Of a DNA stretch of 48,969 bases, positions 40,503 to 48,626 are shown piece by piece. Position 1 is the first letter of the stretch. Every line of letters begins with the position of its first letter. The stretch is from a virus: IMG/VR virus record IMGVR_UViG_3300025154_000142, positions 1 to 48,969 of that record. One strand, given 5' to 3'. A program made the position numbers and the translations under genes. Below the pieces are notes generated by a model, which searched no databases, was not told the DNA's origin, and saw only the letters and a list, made by a program, of their open reading frames with translations.

Positions 40503-41495
40503 TTACTCGGAGTAGTGGACCACCCCGCAACGGTTCTGGGCGTCCGTCTTGATCCTGGGGATGAGAATGTCCAGAACCTTGAAGCACAGGATGAACCCGC
40601 CCTCGATGTCCCAGGTGACGACCCGGGGCTGCTCCCCGGAGATCAAGTCCACCACGTCGCTGGTCATCTGCACCAGGACCATGTTCCCGGCGGCCAACTG
40701 ATCGGACACCTTCACGTCGAGGATGCCCGGCAGTTCCTTGATCCGCTGGAGGATGGTCTTGTCGGAACTGGCCTTGTAGTCATCCATCGTGGCCGTCATG
40801 TACCCCGACGGAAGGTACAGCATGAACGGACCGAACATCCGGTCGCCGTGCGCCGACGTGATCATCTGAATCACGTCATCCAGCATATCCTCGCCGGTAG
40901 TTGCCGAATCCGTCCACGGCTCCGCGATGGTGCCCAGATTCCGGTTCGGATGGGTGGTGTATCCGTAGGCGGTGTTCCCGTCTACCGTGATTCCCGGCCC
41001 GTTGAACAAAGCATCCTCGTTGCTCTCAACGATCAGCCGAGTAGCCGTTTGGATCTGCGTCACATCGATCGGCTGGCCCAGGGTCCGCGACCCTTCCAGC
41101 ATGCGCAGGTTGAGGTTGAAGTCCTTGTGCGTGATGTACACGGGGATGTTGTTCAGGGTGAAGTCCTGGCGGTCCCTGTCGCCCCGCCGCGCCCCGTCCA
41201 TGCTCCGGACCGCCGGGTCCATGTCGGAGATCTTTTCCCACTGAACGATCGTCTTCCCGAGGGCGTTGGGCAAATTGTAAATCAGCCCTCTCGCCACGAG
41301 ATCAGCGATTCCGTTCAGCCGGATCATCGCTTCATGGACCAACGCCGTATCGAACTGAATCCATTCATCCTTCCGCAGGAGATCGTTCGTGCGGAGGGCG
41401 TTGAGATTCAGTCCGTGTTTCAGAAACATGGCACCGGCATACGCCCCCGCAGAGGGAACGAACTGATCGGGGGTCGAAACCAACTTCTTATTCAT
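40503..41495 (-). CDS. Major capsid protein, HK97-fold, encapsulin-like group
   Basis: 330 residues behind AAGGAGAGG. WEKISDMDPAVRSMDGARRG, PVYITHKDFNLNLRMLEGSR and PIDVTQIQTATRLIVESNED are as in encapsulin-like phage capsid proteins; the C-terminal VVDLISGEQPRVVTWDIEGG forms the usual A-domain strands. Codons are strongly biased to GC-ending forms, as expected of the most abundant virion protein. Assembles the icosahedral shell. Confidence 0.92.
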   Translation of the reverse strand: MNKKLVSTPDQFVPSAGAYAGAMFLKHGLNLNALRTNDLLRKDEWIQFDTALVHEAMIRLNGIADLVARGLIYNLPNALGKTIVQWEKISDMDPAVRSMDGARRGDRDRQDFTLNNIPVYITHKDFNLNLRMLEGSRTLGQPIDVTQIQTATRLIVESNEDALFNGPGITVDGNTAYGYTTHPNRNLGTIAEPWTDSATTGEDMLDDVIQMITSAHGDRMFGPFMLYLPSGYMTATMDDYKASSDKTILQRIKELPGILDVKVSDQLAAGNMVLVQMTSDVVDLISGEQPRVVTWDIEGGFILCFKVLDILIPRIKTDAQNRCGVVHYSE

Positions 41496-41545
41496 TTTCC
41501 TCTCCTTCGATGTAAAGGTTTTGGTCCCCTGGTCTCAGGGCCCCC

Positions 41546-42019
41546 TTAAACCACTTGCACCTTGATGCGGGCTACCGCCGCCGTCGTGGTCACGGCTTCA
41601 AGAGCCTGGGCCACGATCCCCTTGCTGTACAAAGTGCTTCCCCCACCCGGAGTGGCCGGGTCCGGGGTTGAATCCATCACCGGGGGAGTGTGCTTTCTGA
41701 GCCGCCCATTCCCCGCCGACTCCAAAAAGTCCCCCTGCACGACGGTCTGACTCGTGGTGAGGATCGCCTGCCATTCCGCCCCCGGAGGAAGATGCTCGTA
41801 CATGACGAGATCACCGGAGGAATAGTCATCGTCGATGTCGTGTCCGATGTGGTCCTCCTCGATCGCGACCATCACCGCCGCGTTGCCTCCCGCCGTGGCG
41901 TGAACCACCACCCTGCTGGAGCCGTTCAACGCGATCAAGTGGCCGGGGGTGATGGTCCCCGCCGCCAGATGCTCCTTCCGAACCCCCTGCCCTTTCAGAA
42001 CGATCGTCTTGCTGGCCAT
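41546..42019 (-). CDS. Head decoration protein
   Basis: 157 residues between the protease and capsid genes. Mostly beta: TIVLKGQGVRKEHLAAGTIT, GHLIALNGSSRVVVHATAGG, SGDLVMYEHLPPGAEWQAIL and a C-terminal VARIKVQVV. This is the composition and place of decoration proteins that bind the outer capsid. Codon bias as for the capsid gene. The 50 bases before the capsid gene contain a small hairpin (CCCTG-AGAC-CAGGG). Confidence 0.78.
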   Translation of the reverse strand: MASKTIVLKGQGVRKEHLAAGTITPGHLIALNGSSRVVVHATAGGNAAVMVAIEEDHIGHDIDDDYSSGDLVMYEHLPPGAEWQAILTTSQTVVQGDFLESAGNGRLRKHTPPVMDSTPDPATPGGGSTLYSKGIVAQALEAVTTTAAVARIKVQVV

Positions 42020-42068
42020 TTCTAGCTCCTTTTAGTGAATGTGTTTCCCTTATTCGTTGGCCGCACCT

Positions 42069-43787
42069 CTACTTGGCCGCGGCAGCGGCTCCGTTTGCCT
42101 TCTCTTGCAGGAGCTTGAACACGCTCGGAGGCTCAGGAATGGCCTCTTCCGAGACGTTCAGGGCCGGAACCCGGTGAATCCCCCGCCCGCTGTAGTTCAC
42201 TTCCGGCACAGCGTCTCCCAGGAGTGCGGAAATCTTCTCCAGGTCATCCGTGCCCATTTTCTTGAGCTCGGCCTCGGTGAACTTGTTCGCGCTGTTCGAG
42301 GTGATGGCCTTCACCATCGCTTCCCGGTGCCGCTTAAGCATTTCTAGCCCGCCCGCGAGGAAATCGCGCACCCCTTCCGGGGCCGCCTTGACGTATTCCT
42401 CAGCGGTCTGAGGGCCCTTGTTCGCAATGACCGGAGGCTCCTCCTTCTTCTCCGGCGCAGCGGGGTCACTGGGCGCGGGGCCTCCCACCGTCTCCGGCGC
42501 AGCGGGGGACGCCTCCTCGATCTTCTGGAGCACTTCCTCGTTCAGAGACATGAGGACCGCCCTGTCCTTTTCTTCGAACTTGTTCACCTTGCTGGCGATG
42601 ATCTTGCTGACCACACCGGCCTTATCCATCTCTTTCCTCTCCTCTGCGCTCGGGGACGCGGCTTGATTGACCGCGATAAAATTGGTTTCTGGCCTCACCT
42701 CCTGGACCTCTTTGCCCAGGACCACCTTCCCGTCCTTCCCCATCTTGAACCCGCGCTTCATCAGCTTTCGGAAGTCCTCCTCATAGACGACGAATTCACC
42801 CTCCACGGCGATGATGAACCTGAACGCCCTCGTCTGATTCTCGCCGCTCTCGGCCTCCTTATCCAAAGCGATCTGCAGAGCCGTCCGGAGGTCCATGTCG
42901 TTGATGTTCCCCGTGAACAGCCCCTTCACCATGCGGTACGCCTTCATCAGCGCCCCATCCTCCTCGTCCCGCAGCGACCCTGCAGGTTTGTCTTTTCCCC
43001 ACTTCCCTTCTTTCGCGGCGTTCACCCGCACACCGCACCCCATCTCCCAGGAGCAAGCGCCTTTCTCCCCGTCGCCCAGGACGGCCAAATGGTCTGGGAC
43101 GAAGTTTCGTTGAATCCCTTCGTACTTCGCGCCCCGAAACTCCCCTTGGGCGGACTCGAGGTCCATGAAGTAGCCCGTGGAAATTTCCACGCGCTCCCCC
43201 GCCTCCATGCGCCGGAGGATCTCCAGGCCGCCGTCCGACTTTTTCGCCTTGTCCACGTCTATCCACATCTCGGAGCGTAGCTTGTCTCCATCCATGCGGC
43301 TGTTGAACACGAAGCCCATCTGTTCCCTGTTGAACACGTCCGGCCTTCCCGCCGAAACGAAGTCGTCGTCCCTCTGAGGATGCCCCGCCGTGATGGGCCG
43401 TCCATTCCACCCTTCCACGACCTTTCCGAACTCCTCCGAGAGGACCAGTTCCGGCCCGGGCGAGGAGACGCTCCGGAGGACCCCCTCGTTCAGCATGACG
43501 GCGGGGAACACCTTGAACTCCCTGCCGTCGATCTTGTCCACGCGCAGTTCCGCCGCGTTCACCTGCACCGAAAAGGCGAATTCTCGCCTCTGCCGGGATT
43601 CCCTCATCATGCGGACCTTGGCCGTGACGTTCACCACCGGAGGCGCGGCGTTTCCGCGGAACTGCTTATGGCAGACCGCCGCCCGCTGGTCCGATTCTGG
43701 AAACTCCTCCACCATGCCATCCGCCCCCATGCACCTGTCCATGAAAGCGTCCTCGCTTTCCCCGTCCTTAGGAACCGGCATCGGCAT
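42069..43787 (-). CDS. Prohead protease (DUF2213-type) fused to a scaffold domain
   Basis: 572 residues. The first 50 residues hold the conserved phage start module (ESEDAFMDRCMGADGMVEEF to AAVCHKQFR). The protease part (about 90-260) includes GWNGRPITAGHPQRDDDF, ERVEISTGYFMD with the likely catalytic Ser, and FVPDHLAVLGDGEKGACSW. The rest is charged, helical and proline-rich, as in internal scaffolds, and ends NGAAAAAK. It shapes the prohead and then cuts scaffold and itself. Confidence 0.85.
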   Translation of the reverse strand: MPMPVPKDGESEDAFMDRCMGADGMVEEFPESDQRAAVCHKQFRGNAAPPVVNVTAKVRMMRESRQRREFAFSVQVNAAELRVDKIDGREFKVFPAVMLNEGVLRSVSSPGPELVLSEEFGKVVEGWNGRPITAGHPQRDDDFVSAGRPDVFNREQMGFVFNSRMDGDKLRSEMWIDVDKAKKSDGGLEILRRMEAGERVEISTGYFMDLESAQGEFRGAKYEGIQRNFVPDHLAVLGDGEKGACSWEMGCGVRVNAAKEGKWGKDKPAGSLRDEEDGALMKAYRMVKGLFTGNINDMDLRTALQIALDKEAESGENQTRAFRFIIAVEGEFVVYEEDFRKLMKRGFKMGKDGKVVLGKEVQEVRPETNFIAVNQAASPSAEERKEMDKAGVVSKIIASKVNKFEEKDRAVLMSLNEEVLQKIEEASPAAPETVGGPAPSDPAAPEKKEEPPVIANKGPQTAEEYVKAAPEGVRDFLAGGLEMLKRHREAMVKAITSNSANKFTEAELKKMGTDDLEKISALLGDAVPEVNYSGRGIHRVPALNVSEEAIPEPPSVFKLLQEKANGAAAAAK

Positions 43788-44007
43788 GTAGCATCTCCTT
43801 ATATTCGGCGTATTCCCAACTGACCCTCTCCCCAGTATCGAGACGGTCCCAATTCACTGTCTTGTGCCACCCGCACCGGCAAATGATGGAGGTCCGTCCA
43901 TGGAATTGGTCCCCATCCATGACCCCAGACTTCCGGCAGGACGGGCACCGGAACAGGGGGAATGACTCCCTCGTCGCCCCTACCGTTCTCGCGCCTAGGA
44001 AGCCCAT
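43768..44007 (-). CDS. Small zinc-ribbon protein
   Basis: 79 residues with CPSC (residues 21-24) and C-R-C (43-45 region, IICRCGWHK), enough for one zinc site. It ends one base before the portal stop side and overlaps the protease gene by 20 bases. Role unknown; small zinc proteins next to portal genes may help packaging or assembly. Confidence 0.6.
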   Translation of the reverse strand: MGFLGARTVGATRESFPLFRCPSCRKSGVMDGDQFHGRTSIICRCGWHKTVNWDRLDTGERVSWEYAEYKEMLHADAGS

Positions 44008-45471
44008 CTATCCCGCCGCCTCCCCTCCACCCTGCTCCGGAACCTCCCCCACCTTACCCGGCTTGGCCTTCTCCGGCTTGGTCTTCCCGGGCCCCAGGGG
44101 GGCCAGTCCTAGCATCTTTTCCCGGAACTCCTCATCCGTGACCGGAAAATGTGTTCCTGCCTTCGCGGCCACGGCCTTTGCCTCCTCGAATTGCTTGATC
44201 GCGTTCGAGGATCTCTGTGCGATGAGGGAGATCTGGTCCTCTCCCAGGGCCGTCATATCCGACCACTTCACCACGTACTGCCCGCCCTTCGGTTCTGGGA
44301 GAACCCCCTGAACGATGCACCGGTCCACGAACGGGCGCAGGACCATGGGCTCTCCGAAGGTGACTTGCCGTTCCGCCACGCGCTCATTCCAGTTCCGCTT
44401 ATCCTGTATCGAGGCCAACTGGCCCCGCTCGCTTCCTATGAGAATCCTTTGCGGTATCCCGGTGGCCCCGGATACGAGAGATACGATGGCAGTAAACACC
44501 CCGCGAGGGTCTACGTTCTTGCCGCCCAACTCCTTGATCGTCGCCCCACGCGTCCTTATCCACCGCCTGAGGCCGTGGATGTATTCATCTACCTCCGTCT
44601 CCAGGTTGTCCTCATCGTCGGAAGTCAACTCCGCCTCCGGATCGATGTCCATCTGCATTCCCTTGGAGGCGGCTTGCCAAAACATTTCCGCCGACCCGCC
44701 CACAGTCTTAGCGAGGTCCTCCATGAGGTTCGCGACCCTCTGCAGCCGAGGCATTCCGTACACCTCGTCCTCCACGAGGCCGTCCGCGATGTGTATCACC
44801 CGGGTCCAATGGACCTTCTGCTCCCTCATCCCGGTCCCCCTGAGAAGGACCCCCTTGCCGGAGCCCGACAGGAGTTGGTTCTTCTCCGGGTTCGAGAAGT
44901 CTACTGTGTACATCTCGGGCAGCCCGAACCGGGGGTCCGCCGTATCGGACACGAATTTGGACACCGAGGCCGCCCGCTGGGAATATACGGACAGGTACAT
45001 CAGGCCCTCCGGCCCGTTCACACGGGCGGCGGGGGACTCCAGGGGCCCCGGAAGGCCCAGAAAGAGGACCCCATACTGTCCTATTCCCGCCACCTGATCC
45101 GCCCGCCTGAAATAGTGCCATACCCTCAGTTTCCTTACGAGGGACTCCCAGGCCATCTCAAATTCCGTCTCCACGTCCGGATTGTCCGTGTCGCGCACTT
45201 CCGGGCCCTTCTTCCAAGTGGACTGAGCCGGAAGGTCCACGATGCGCCCCGCTATGTCCTGGCGGGTGTAAAGCGCGTCGAAGTAGTCATAATCCAACAC
45301 CTTCTTGTACCCCAGGACCGTGTACATGTCCCGGTCGCCGCCGAAAGTCTGTCCCAGAGCGGCAGCGAGCTTCGCCCTCCCCAGGAGCATGGAGTTGGAC
45401 ATGTGCCGCAATGCCGCCAACATGAAAGTCGGCCTGGTTTTCGCGGGAACCCCGTTCTGCTTCTTAGGCAT
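44008..45471 (-). CDS. Portal protein, DUF1073-type
   Basis: 487 residues. YKKVLDYDYFDALYTRQDIA, then RIVDLPAQSTWKKGPEV, QVAGIGQYGVLFLG and the C-terminal GERGQLASIQDKRNWNERVA-like stretch with IGSERGQLAS are as in DUF1073 portals. Twelve copies form the DNA entry ring at one capsid vertex. Pro- and Lys-rich C-terminal tail. Overlaps the terminase gene by 8 bases. Confidence 0.9.
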   Translation of the reverse strand: MPKKQNGVPAKTRPTFMLAALRHMSNSMLLGRAKLAAALGQTFGGDRDMYTVLGYKKVLDYDYFDALYTRQDIAGRIVDLPAQSTWKKGPEVRDTDNPDVETEFEMAWESLVRKLRVWHYFRRADQVAGIGQYGVLFLGLPGPLESPAARVNGPEGLMYLSVYSQRAASVSKFVSDTADPRFGLPEMYTVDFSNPEKNQLLSGSGKGVLLRGTGMREQKVHWTRVIHIADGLVEDEVYGMPRLQRVANLMEDLAKTVGGSAEMFWQAASKGMQMDIDPEAELTSDDEDNLETEVDEYIHGLRRWIRTRGATIKELGGKNVDPRGVFTAIVSLVSGATGIPQRILIGSERGQLASIQDKRNWNERVAERQVTFGEPMVLRPFVDRCIVQGVLPEPKGGQYVVKWSDMTALGEDQISLIAQRSSNAIKQFEEAKAVAAKAGTHFPVTDEEFREKMLGLAPLGPGKTKPEKAKPGKVGEVPEQGGGEAAG

Positions 45472-47041
45472 TTACGGCCCCTCTCGCGGTCTTTTTACCC
45501 CACGTTCCGGCCGTCTTTTTACGGATCAGCTTTGAGACCGCTCCAGATGCGGCGTCCACCTGATCGTCGTGGTCGCCTTTATTGAACACCTCCATCTCGT
45601 CCAGGAACGCTTCGTTCCACGGCGCGGCCAACACGTCCACGTTCCCGTTCTCCGCTGCCGAGGCCAACACGTCCGCCCGGGCCACCTTGGAACCCGTCGC
45701 CCTCTGCCCCCCGGCGGAGAGGCCCTGCAGGACCGTCCGCACGTAATGTTCCACCACCGTCTTTCCAGAAGATCCCGGTTCCTGCTCCAACCATTGCTTG
45801 ATTTCCCGCCCGTCCTTCCAGGCGGTAGACTTCACCCGGTCCTCCACCGTGGCGGGGGACCCACGGAACCTCACCACGTCCAAGACCGTGTAACGGCCCT
45901 TCAACACACCCATCTTACATCCCACCGTCCAATCGGGGTCCTCGTTCCGAACAGACTGCTCCGTAGAGGCGAAATCCCAATACCGCACCACCCTGTCAAA
46001 CTTCTCTGGCGGCTTGCGCACCACGTTAAACCAGTCCCTCTTCATTATCGTGCCACCCGCCACCATGGGGCGCTGCTGGTAGAGGGAGGCCCAATTGTAC
46101 GGCCCCTGATCTATCTTCTTAACCTTGACGTACGCCTCCGAGAACCACCCCGGCCACAGCCTCTCTCCCGGCTTCCGCCCCACGGGATCGTCGAACCGCT
46201 CCGCCAGCATCGGGAAATTCAAGACATACCACCACTCGGAACCGTCCGCCGACCGGACCCATCCCGACCGTCCGTCGTACTTAGCGGGAAGGATGCAGCC
46301 CGGGAGGTCCGACACGTGCCAGCGCGTGTGAATCATGGCGATCCACGACTCCGGCATCATGCGGTTCTTCATGTCTGACCTGTACCATTCAAAGACGCCC
46401 TGGCGGACCGTAGGGCTCTGAGAATCCCGGAAGGATTTAATCGTATCGTCGAAGATGAGGCCGTTCGCCCGGCGCCCTGAAACGGCTTGTCCGACTCCCA
46501 CGCCGCGCCACTCCCCCCCGTTGGTAAGCTGCCAGCGGATCATGGCCCTCGAGGCCGGAGAAACGCGGCACTTGAAAATCTCCTCATACTGGTCCGAGGA
46601 GACTACATCCCGCACCTTCCCACCTATCTCCTCCGCAAACTCCGACGTGTGGGTCCCGAAGATGATGGAATGCCCGGGGTGCCGCCCGAGATAAAAGGCC
46701 GGATAACGGACCGAAACGTAGGTCGTCTTAGCCGCGCCGGGGGGCGCAAACACCATGAGGCGCTTAATTTCCCCCCGGTCCAGGGCCTCCAGGGCGCAAT
46801 TCATCGCCCGGTGATGTTCAGCTGGAGGATAATGGGGGTCGAGATAAGAAGAGAAGGGGTTCAAGCTTTCCTGGGCCAGCCTTGACGTTTCCTCACGTTG
46901 TATATAATCTAAAGCCACCGCCTCATGCGCGGAAAGGGACTGCACGAATTCAACTTGCTCCTCGGGACCCATGGTGCGGAACAGATCCGTCCAGGTGGTG
47001 AAGCCGGAGGGGAGAGTGGGGGATTCCATCATTTGCGGCAT
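45464..47041 (-). CDS. terL: Terminase large subunit
   Basis: 525 residues. ATPase: APPGAAKT (Walker A), GLIFDDTIKSFRD (Walker B region), and a coupling motif after it. Nuclease: VVRYWDFAST (first Asp), RYTVLDVVRFRG, and the C-terminal DHDDQVDAAS with the last acidic residues. It cuts concatemers and drives DNA into proheads. ATG 47041 has a weak site (GAAAGGG 11 bases before); ATGs at 47032 and 47029 are alternatives. No small terminase was recognised beside it. Confidence 0.92.
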   Translation of the reverse strand: MPQMMESPTLPSGFTTWTDLFRTMGPEEQVEFVQSLSAHEAVALDYIQREETSRLAQESLNPFSSYLDPHYPPAEHHRAMNCALEALDRGEIKRLMVFAPPGAAKTTYVSVRYPAFYLGRHPGHSIIFGTHTSEFAEEIGGKVRDVVSSDQYEEIFKCRVSPASRAMIRWQLTNGGEWRGVGVGQAVSGRRANGLIFDDTIKSFRDSQSPTVRQGVFEWYRSDMKNRMMPESWIAMIHTRWHVSDLPGCILPAKYDGRSGWVRSADGSEWWYVLNFPMLAERFDDPVGRKPGERLWPGWFSEAYVKVKKIDQGPYNWASLYQQRPMVAGGTIMKRDWFNVVRKPPEKFDRVVRYWDFASTEQSVRNEDPDWTVGCKMGVLKGRYTVLDVVRFRGSPATVEDRVKSTAWKDGREIKQWLEQEPGSSGKTVVEHYVRTVLQGLSAGGQRATGSKVARADVLASAAENGNVDVLAAPWNEAFLDEMEVFNKGDHDDQVDAASGAVSKLIRKKTAGTWGKKTARGAVNA

Positions 47042-47100
47042 GAGGAGCGAACCCTTTCAGCGGGAAGGAAAGGAAGCAAGCTAGAACCCTCCTTCCAAAA

Positions 47101-47129
47101 AGTATAACACAGGAAGAGGCGGGGCACAA
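47101..47129 (-). promoter_or_regulatory. TTGTGC/TATACT promoter for the head transcript
   Basis: On the - strand: TTGTGC (47129-47124), 17-base spacer ending TGTGT, TATACT (47106-47101). Same arrangement as the promoter at 35488. It would start about 50 bases before terL. Confidence 0.78.
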
Positions 47130-47257
47130 GTATAGGGGGTAGGGCGAAAAGGCTACGAAAGGGCACTTAAAGTCAGAAAAGGATGCGCGGGGGATGCGAA
47201 GTTAGTGGCGGTGGGACGGCGCGGGGCGAGGGGCCCCTTAGCCGGGACCCACCAAAC

Positions 47258-47283
47258 GGGCCTGTAAAGCCCAGAGAGGAGGC
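47258..47283 (+). promoter_or_regulatory. Hairpin plus ribosome site before the 47287 gene
   Basis: GGGC (47258-47261) and GCCC (47269-47272) form a short stem whose end touches AGAGAGGAGG. The same block (GGGCCTRTAAAGCCC then AGAGAGGAGGCA) precedes the gene at 47498. Confidence 0.7.
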
Positions 47284-47286
47284 AGT

Positions 47287-47421
47287 ATGAAGCCCTGCGA
47301 TATGAAGAACGTAGAAATGACGGATCTCCACAAGCTGCAGGTCGAGGTTGCGCTGCGCATCGCTGCTACCCGCGCCGCTTCTTATGTGGGATGGATTCCC
47401 GGCCCCATCAAGAAAATTTAA
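47287..47421 (+). CDS. Tiny protein, 44 residues
   Basis: ATG 47287 after AGAGAGGAGG. Amphipathic helix (NVEMTDLHKLQVEVALRIA) with a C-terminal GWIPGPIKKI. No motif. First of the right-end run of small genes, each with a strong ribosome site, so probably translated well and early. Confidence 0.6.
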   Translation: MKPCDMKNVEMTDLHKLQVEVALRIAATRAASYVGWIPGPIKKI

Positions 47422-47440
47422 TGCCCACAGCCGTCTTACG

Positions 47441-47461
47441 GGGGCAGAATGTCTCTGCCCC
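47441..47461 (+). terminator. Intergenic 8-bp hairpin
   Basis: GGGGCAGA (47441-47448) pairs with TCTGCCCC (47454-47461), loop ATGTC. No T-run, so termination would be weak; it may instead be an RNA processing or stability element. TCTCTGCCCC occurs again at 48349-48358. Confidence 0.5.
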
Positions 47462-47468
47462 ACTTACC

Positions 47469-47494
47469 GGGCCTATAAAGCCCAGAGAGGAGGC
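47469..47494 (+). promoter_or_regulatory. Hairpin plus ribosome site before the 47498 gene
   Basis: Near-identical to 47258-47283: GGGC (47469-47472), GCCC (47480-47483), then AGAGAGGAGG. Confidence 0.7.
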
Positions 47495-47497
47495 AAC

Positions 47498-47587
47498 ATG
47501 AACATAGTTCAGTACTGGATCATCGTGGCAATGACGCTTCTGTTCACCTACATGTGGGTAACTGGCTGGTCAAACTTCCCACACTAG
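47498..47587 (+). CDS. 29-residue single-pass membrane peptide
   Basis: ATG 47498. Almost the whole peptide is one membrane segment (YWIIVAMTLLFTYMWVTGW). Could be a small toxin-like, superinfection-exclusion or host-takeover peptide; nothing in the sequence decides. Length and ribosome site support a real gene. Confidence 0.6.
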   Translation: MNIVQYWIIVAMTLLFTYMWVTGWSNFPH

Positions 47588-47588
47588 C

Positions 47589-47613
47589 TGGGCCGCAGGG
47601 CCCAGGGAGGAGG
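47589..47613 (+). promoter_or_regulatory. Hairpin plus ribosome site before the 47620 gene
   Basis: TGGGCC (47589-47594), loop GCAG, GGCCCA (47599-47604), then GGGAGGAGGA. Different bases from the two upstream copies but the same stem-then-site arrangement, so the structure seems conserved. Confidence 0.68.
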
Positions 47614-47619
47614 ACGCGT

Positions 47620-48030
47620 ATGTTCAACATGAAGGACCTAGCGCCAGAATTGGAGGAGATAGCCGCCCAGATCAGAGCGAAGTGGCTAGCGCCGCCAATG
47701 GAGGAGGACGAGCCCATCGAGGAACAGATCGTAGACGCACTGAACATGAAGGCGCAGCACGGTAAGTGGTTAGTGCCCAAGCCCAAGAAGCAAGCGCCTC
47801 GATGCCGGGCATGGGGGTGGGAACTAGCTAAGCGCATCCGTCCATGGGGATGGGCCATGGAACGCACGTTCGCACCCAATATCACCAAGAGAAAACCGGA
47901 TAGCAGGGAACAATATTTGACCAAGGTGAGGCTCGGACACAACGCCGCCAAGTGGAGGAAGAGTATAGACGATACGTACGACGAGAATCAAGCCAAGGTT
48001 CAAGAAAGGCTCAAGAAATATGGGGTGTGA
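47620..48030 (+). CDS. Hypothetical basic protein, 136 residues
   Basis: ATG 47620. Acidic N-terminal half (ELEEIAAQIRAKW, MEEDEPIEEQIVD) and strongly basic, tryptophan-containing C-terminal half (CRAWGWELAKRIRPWGWAM, KVQERLKKYG). The charge split suggests nucleic-acid or protein binding. No family recognised. Confidence 0.6.
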   Translation: MFNMKDLAPELEEIAAQIRAKWLAPPMEEDEPIEEQIVDALNMKAQHGKWLVPKPKKQAPRCRAWGWELAKRIRPWGWAMERTFAPNITKRKPDSREQYLTKVRLGHNAAKWRKSIDDTYDENQAKVQERLKKYGV

Positions 48031-48033
48031 TAG

Positions 48034-48049
48034 CTTCCTGAGGAGGAAG
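48034..48049 (+). promoter_or_regulatory. Hairpin that contains the ribosome site of the 48053 gene
   Basis: CTTCCT (48034-48039), loop GAGG, AGGAAG (48044-48049). The pairing arm AGGAAG and loop GAGG are the ribosome site itself, so folding should block starts at ATG 48053 unless a ribosome arrives from the gene upstream. Confidence 0.6.
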
Positions 48050-48052
48050 GTG

Positions 48053-48136
48053 ATGAACGATTTTGTGAAGTGGTGCGTACTTGTGATGGCCGGGACGCTG
48101 GTGCTGCATGGGCTGGCGTTTCTCCTTTTCCAGTAA
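48053..48136 (+). CDS. 27-residue single-pass membrane peptide
   Basis: ATG 48053. MNDFVKW is followed by one membrane segment (CVLVMAGTLVLHGLAFLLF). Same type as the 47498 peptide but not similar in sequence. Function unknown. Confidence 0.55.
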   Translation: MNDFVKWCVLVMAGTLVLHGLAFLLFQ

Positions 48137-48146
48137 GGGGGACGAC

Positions 48147-48308
48147 ATGACCAAGACCGAATGGTCCAAAAGATATAGCCGGGGCCGGAGCTTAATCCGG
48201 GCCGGTCTCAACGCCGTCACAGTGACGGCTATCCTTTCACACAACATCAGCCTAGAGGAGACGTTATTGCTGCACACGCTGTTCAAGGCCGTTGAGATCA
48301 AGCTCTAG
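48147..48308 (+). CDS. Small protein, 53 residues
   Basis: ATG 48147 behind AAGGGGGA. Basic N-terminus (KRYSRGRSLIRAG), then two hydrophobic helices. It may sit at a membrane or form a small helical bundle. No known motif. GGGCC (48314-48318) and GGCCC (48323-48327) form a stem just after its stop. Confidence 0.5.
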   Translation: MTKTEWSKRYSRGRSLIRAGLNAVTVTAILSHNISLEETLLLHTLFKAVEIKL

Positions 48309-48387
48309 TACCAGGGCCCGCTGGCCCCTAGCCAGTACAAGAGGGTAAAGTATCTCTGCCCCCAAAGCCGCCTAAAGGAGAAGCCAG

Positions 48388-48591
48388 ATGAATTATACCA
48401 TTTCAGAGGACAGGGACGGAAGGACGGTCGCATTTTGTATGGGATTCAAGCCGCCCTTCACTCCTACGGGGTGCTTCTACCCCACACCAACGCGAAAGAG
48501 ATCCTCCACCCCCAATCAAGACGGGCCCTATCCTTTCATCATACACAACAAAAAAGAATGGGACAATTTCATCAACGAATGGGAGTACTGA
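48388..48591 (+). CDS. Hypothetical protein, 67 residues
   Basis: ATG 48388 after AAAGGAGAAG. Aromatic- and proline-rich (FKPPFTPTGCFYPTP), with a C-terminal KEWDNFINEWEY. No motif. The 18 bases before its start region (AGCCGCCTAAAGGAGAAG, 48366-48383) recur before the next gene (48605-48622). Confidence 0.5.
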   Translation: MNYTISEDRDGRTVAFCMGFKPPFTPTGCFYPTPTRKRSSTPNQDGPYPFIIHNKKEWDNFINEWEY

Positions 48592-48626
48592 GACAGTCCA
48601 ACTTAAGCCGCCTAAAGGAGAAGAAA

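Larger units (their letters stand above)
47042..47286. other. Divergent control region between terL and the right-end small genes
   Basis: No gene. Holds the leftward promoter at 47101-47129. No matching rightward promoter is clear. GGGGCGAGGGGCCCCTT (47223-47240 region) can form a short GC hairpin. The transcripts of the structural block (left) and the small genes (right) both begin here. Confidence 0.6.

Noticed and set aside
40410-41549. Long + strand open frame opposite the major capsid gene
   Set aside because: Low-complexity, Arg/His/Val-rich translation of a strongly codon-biased - strand gene that matches a known family.
44149-45585. Long + strand open frame opposite the portal gene
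   Set aside because: It is a by-product of GC-rich codons on the other strand: rich in Arg, His, Pro and Leu, no ribosome site, and the - strand frame matches a portal.
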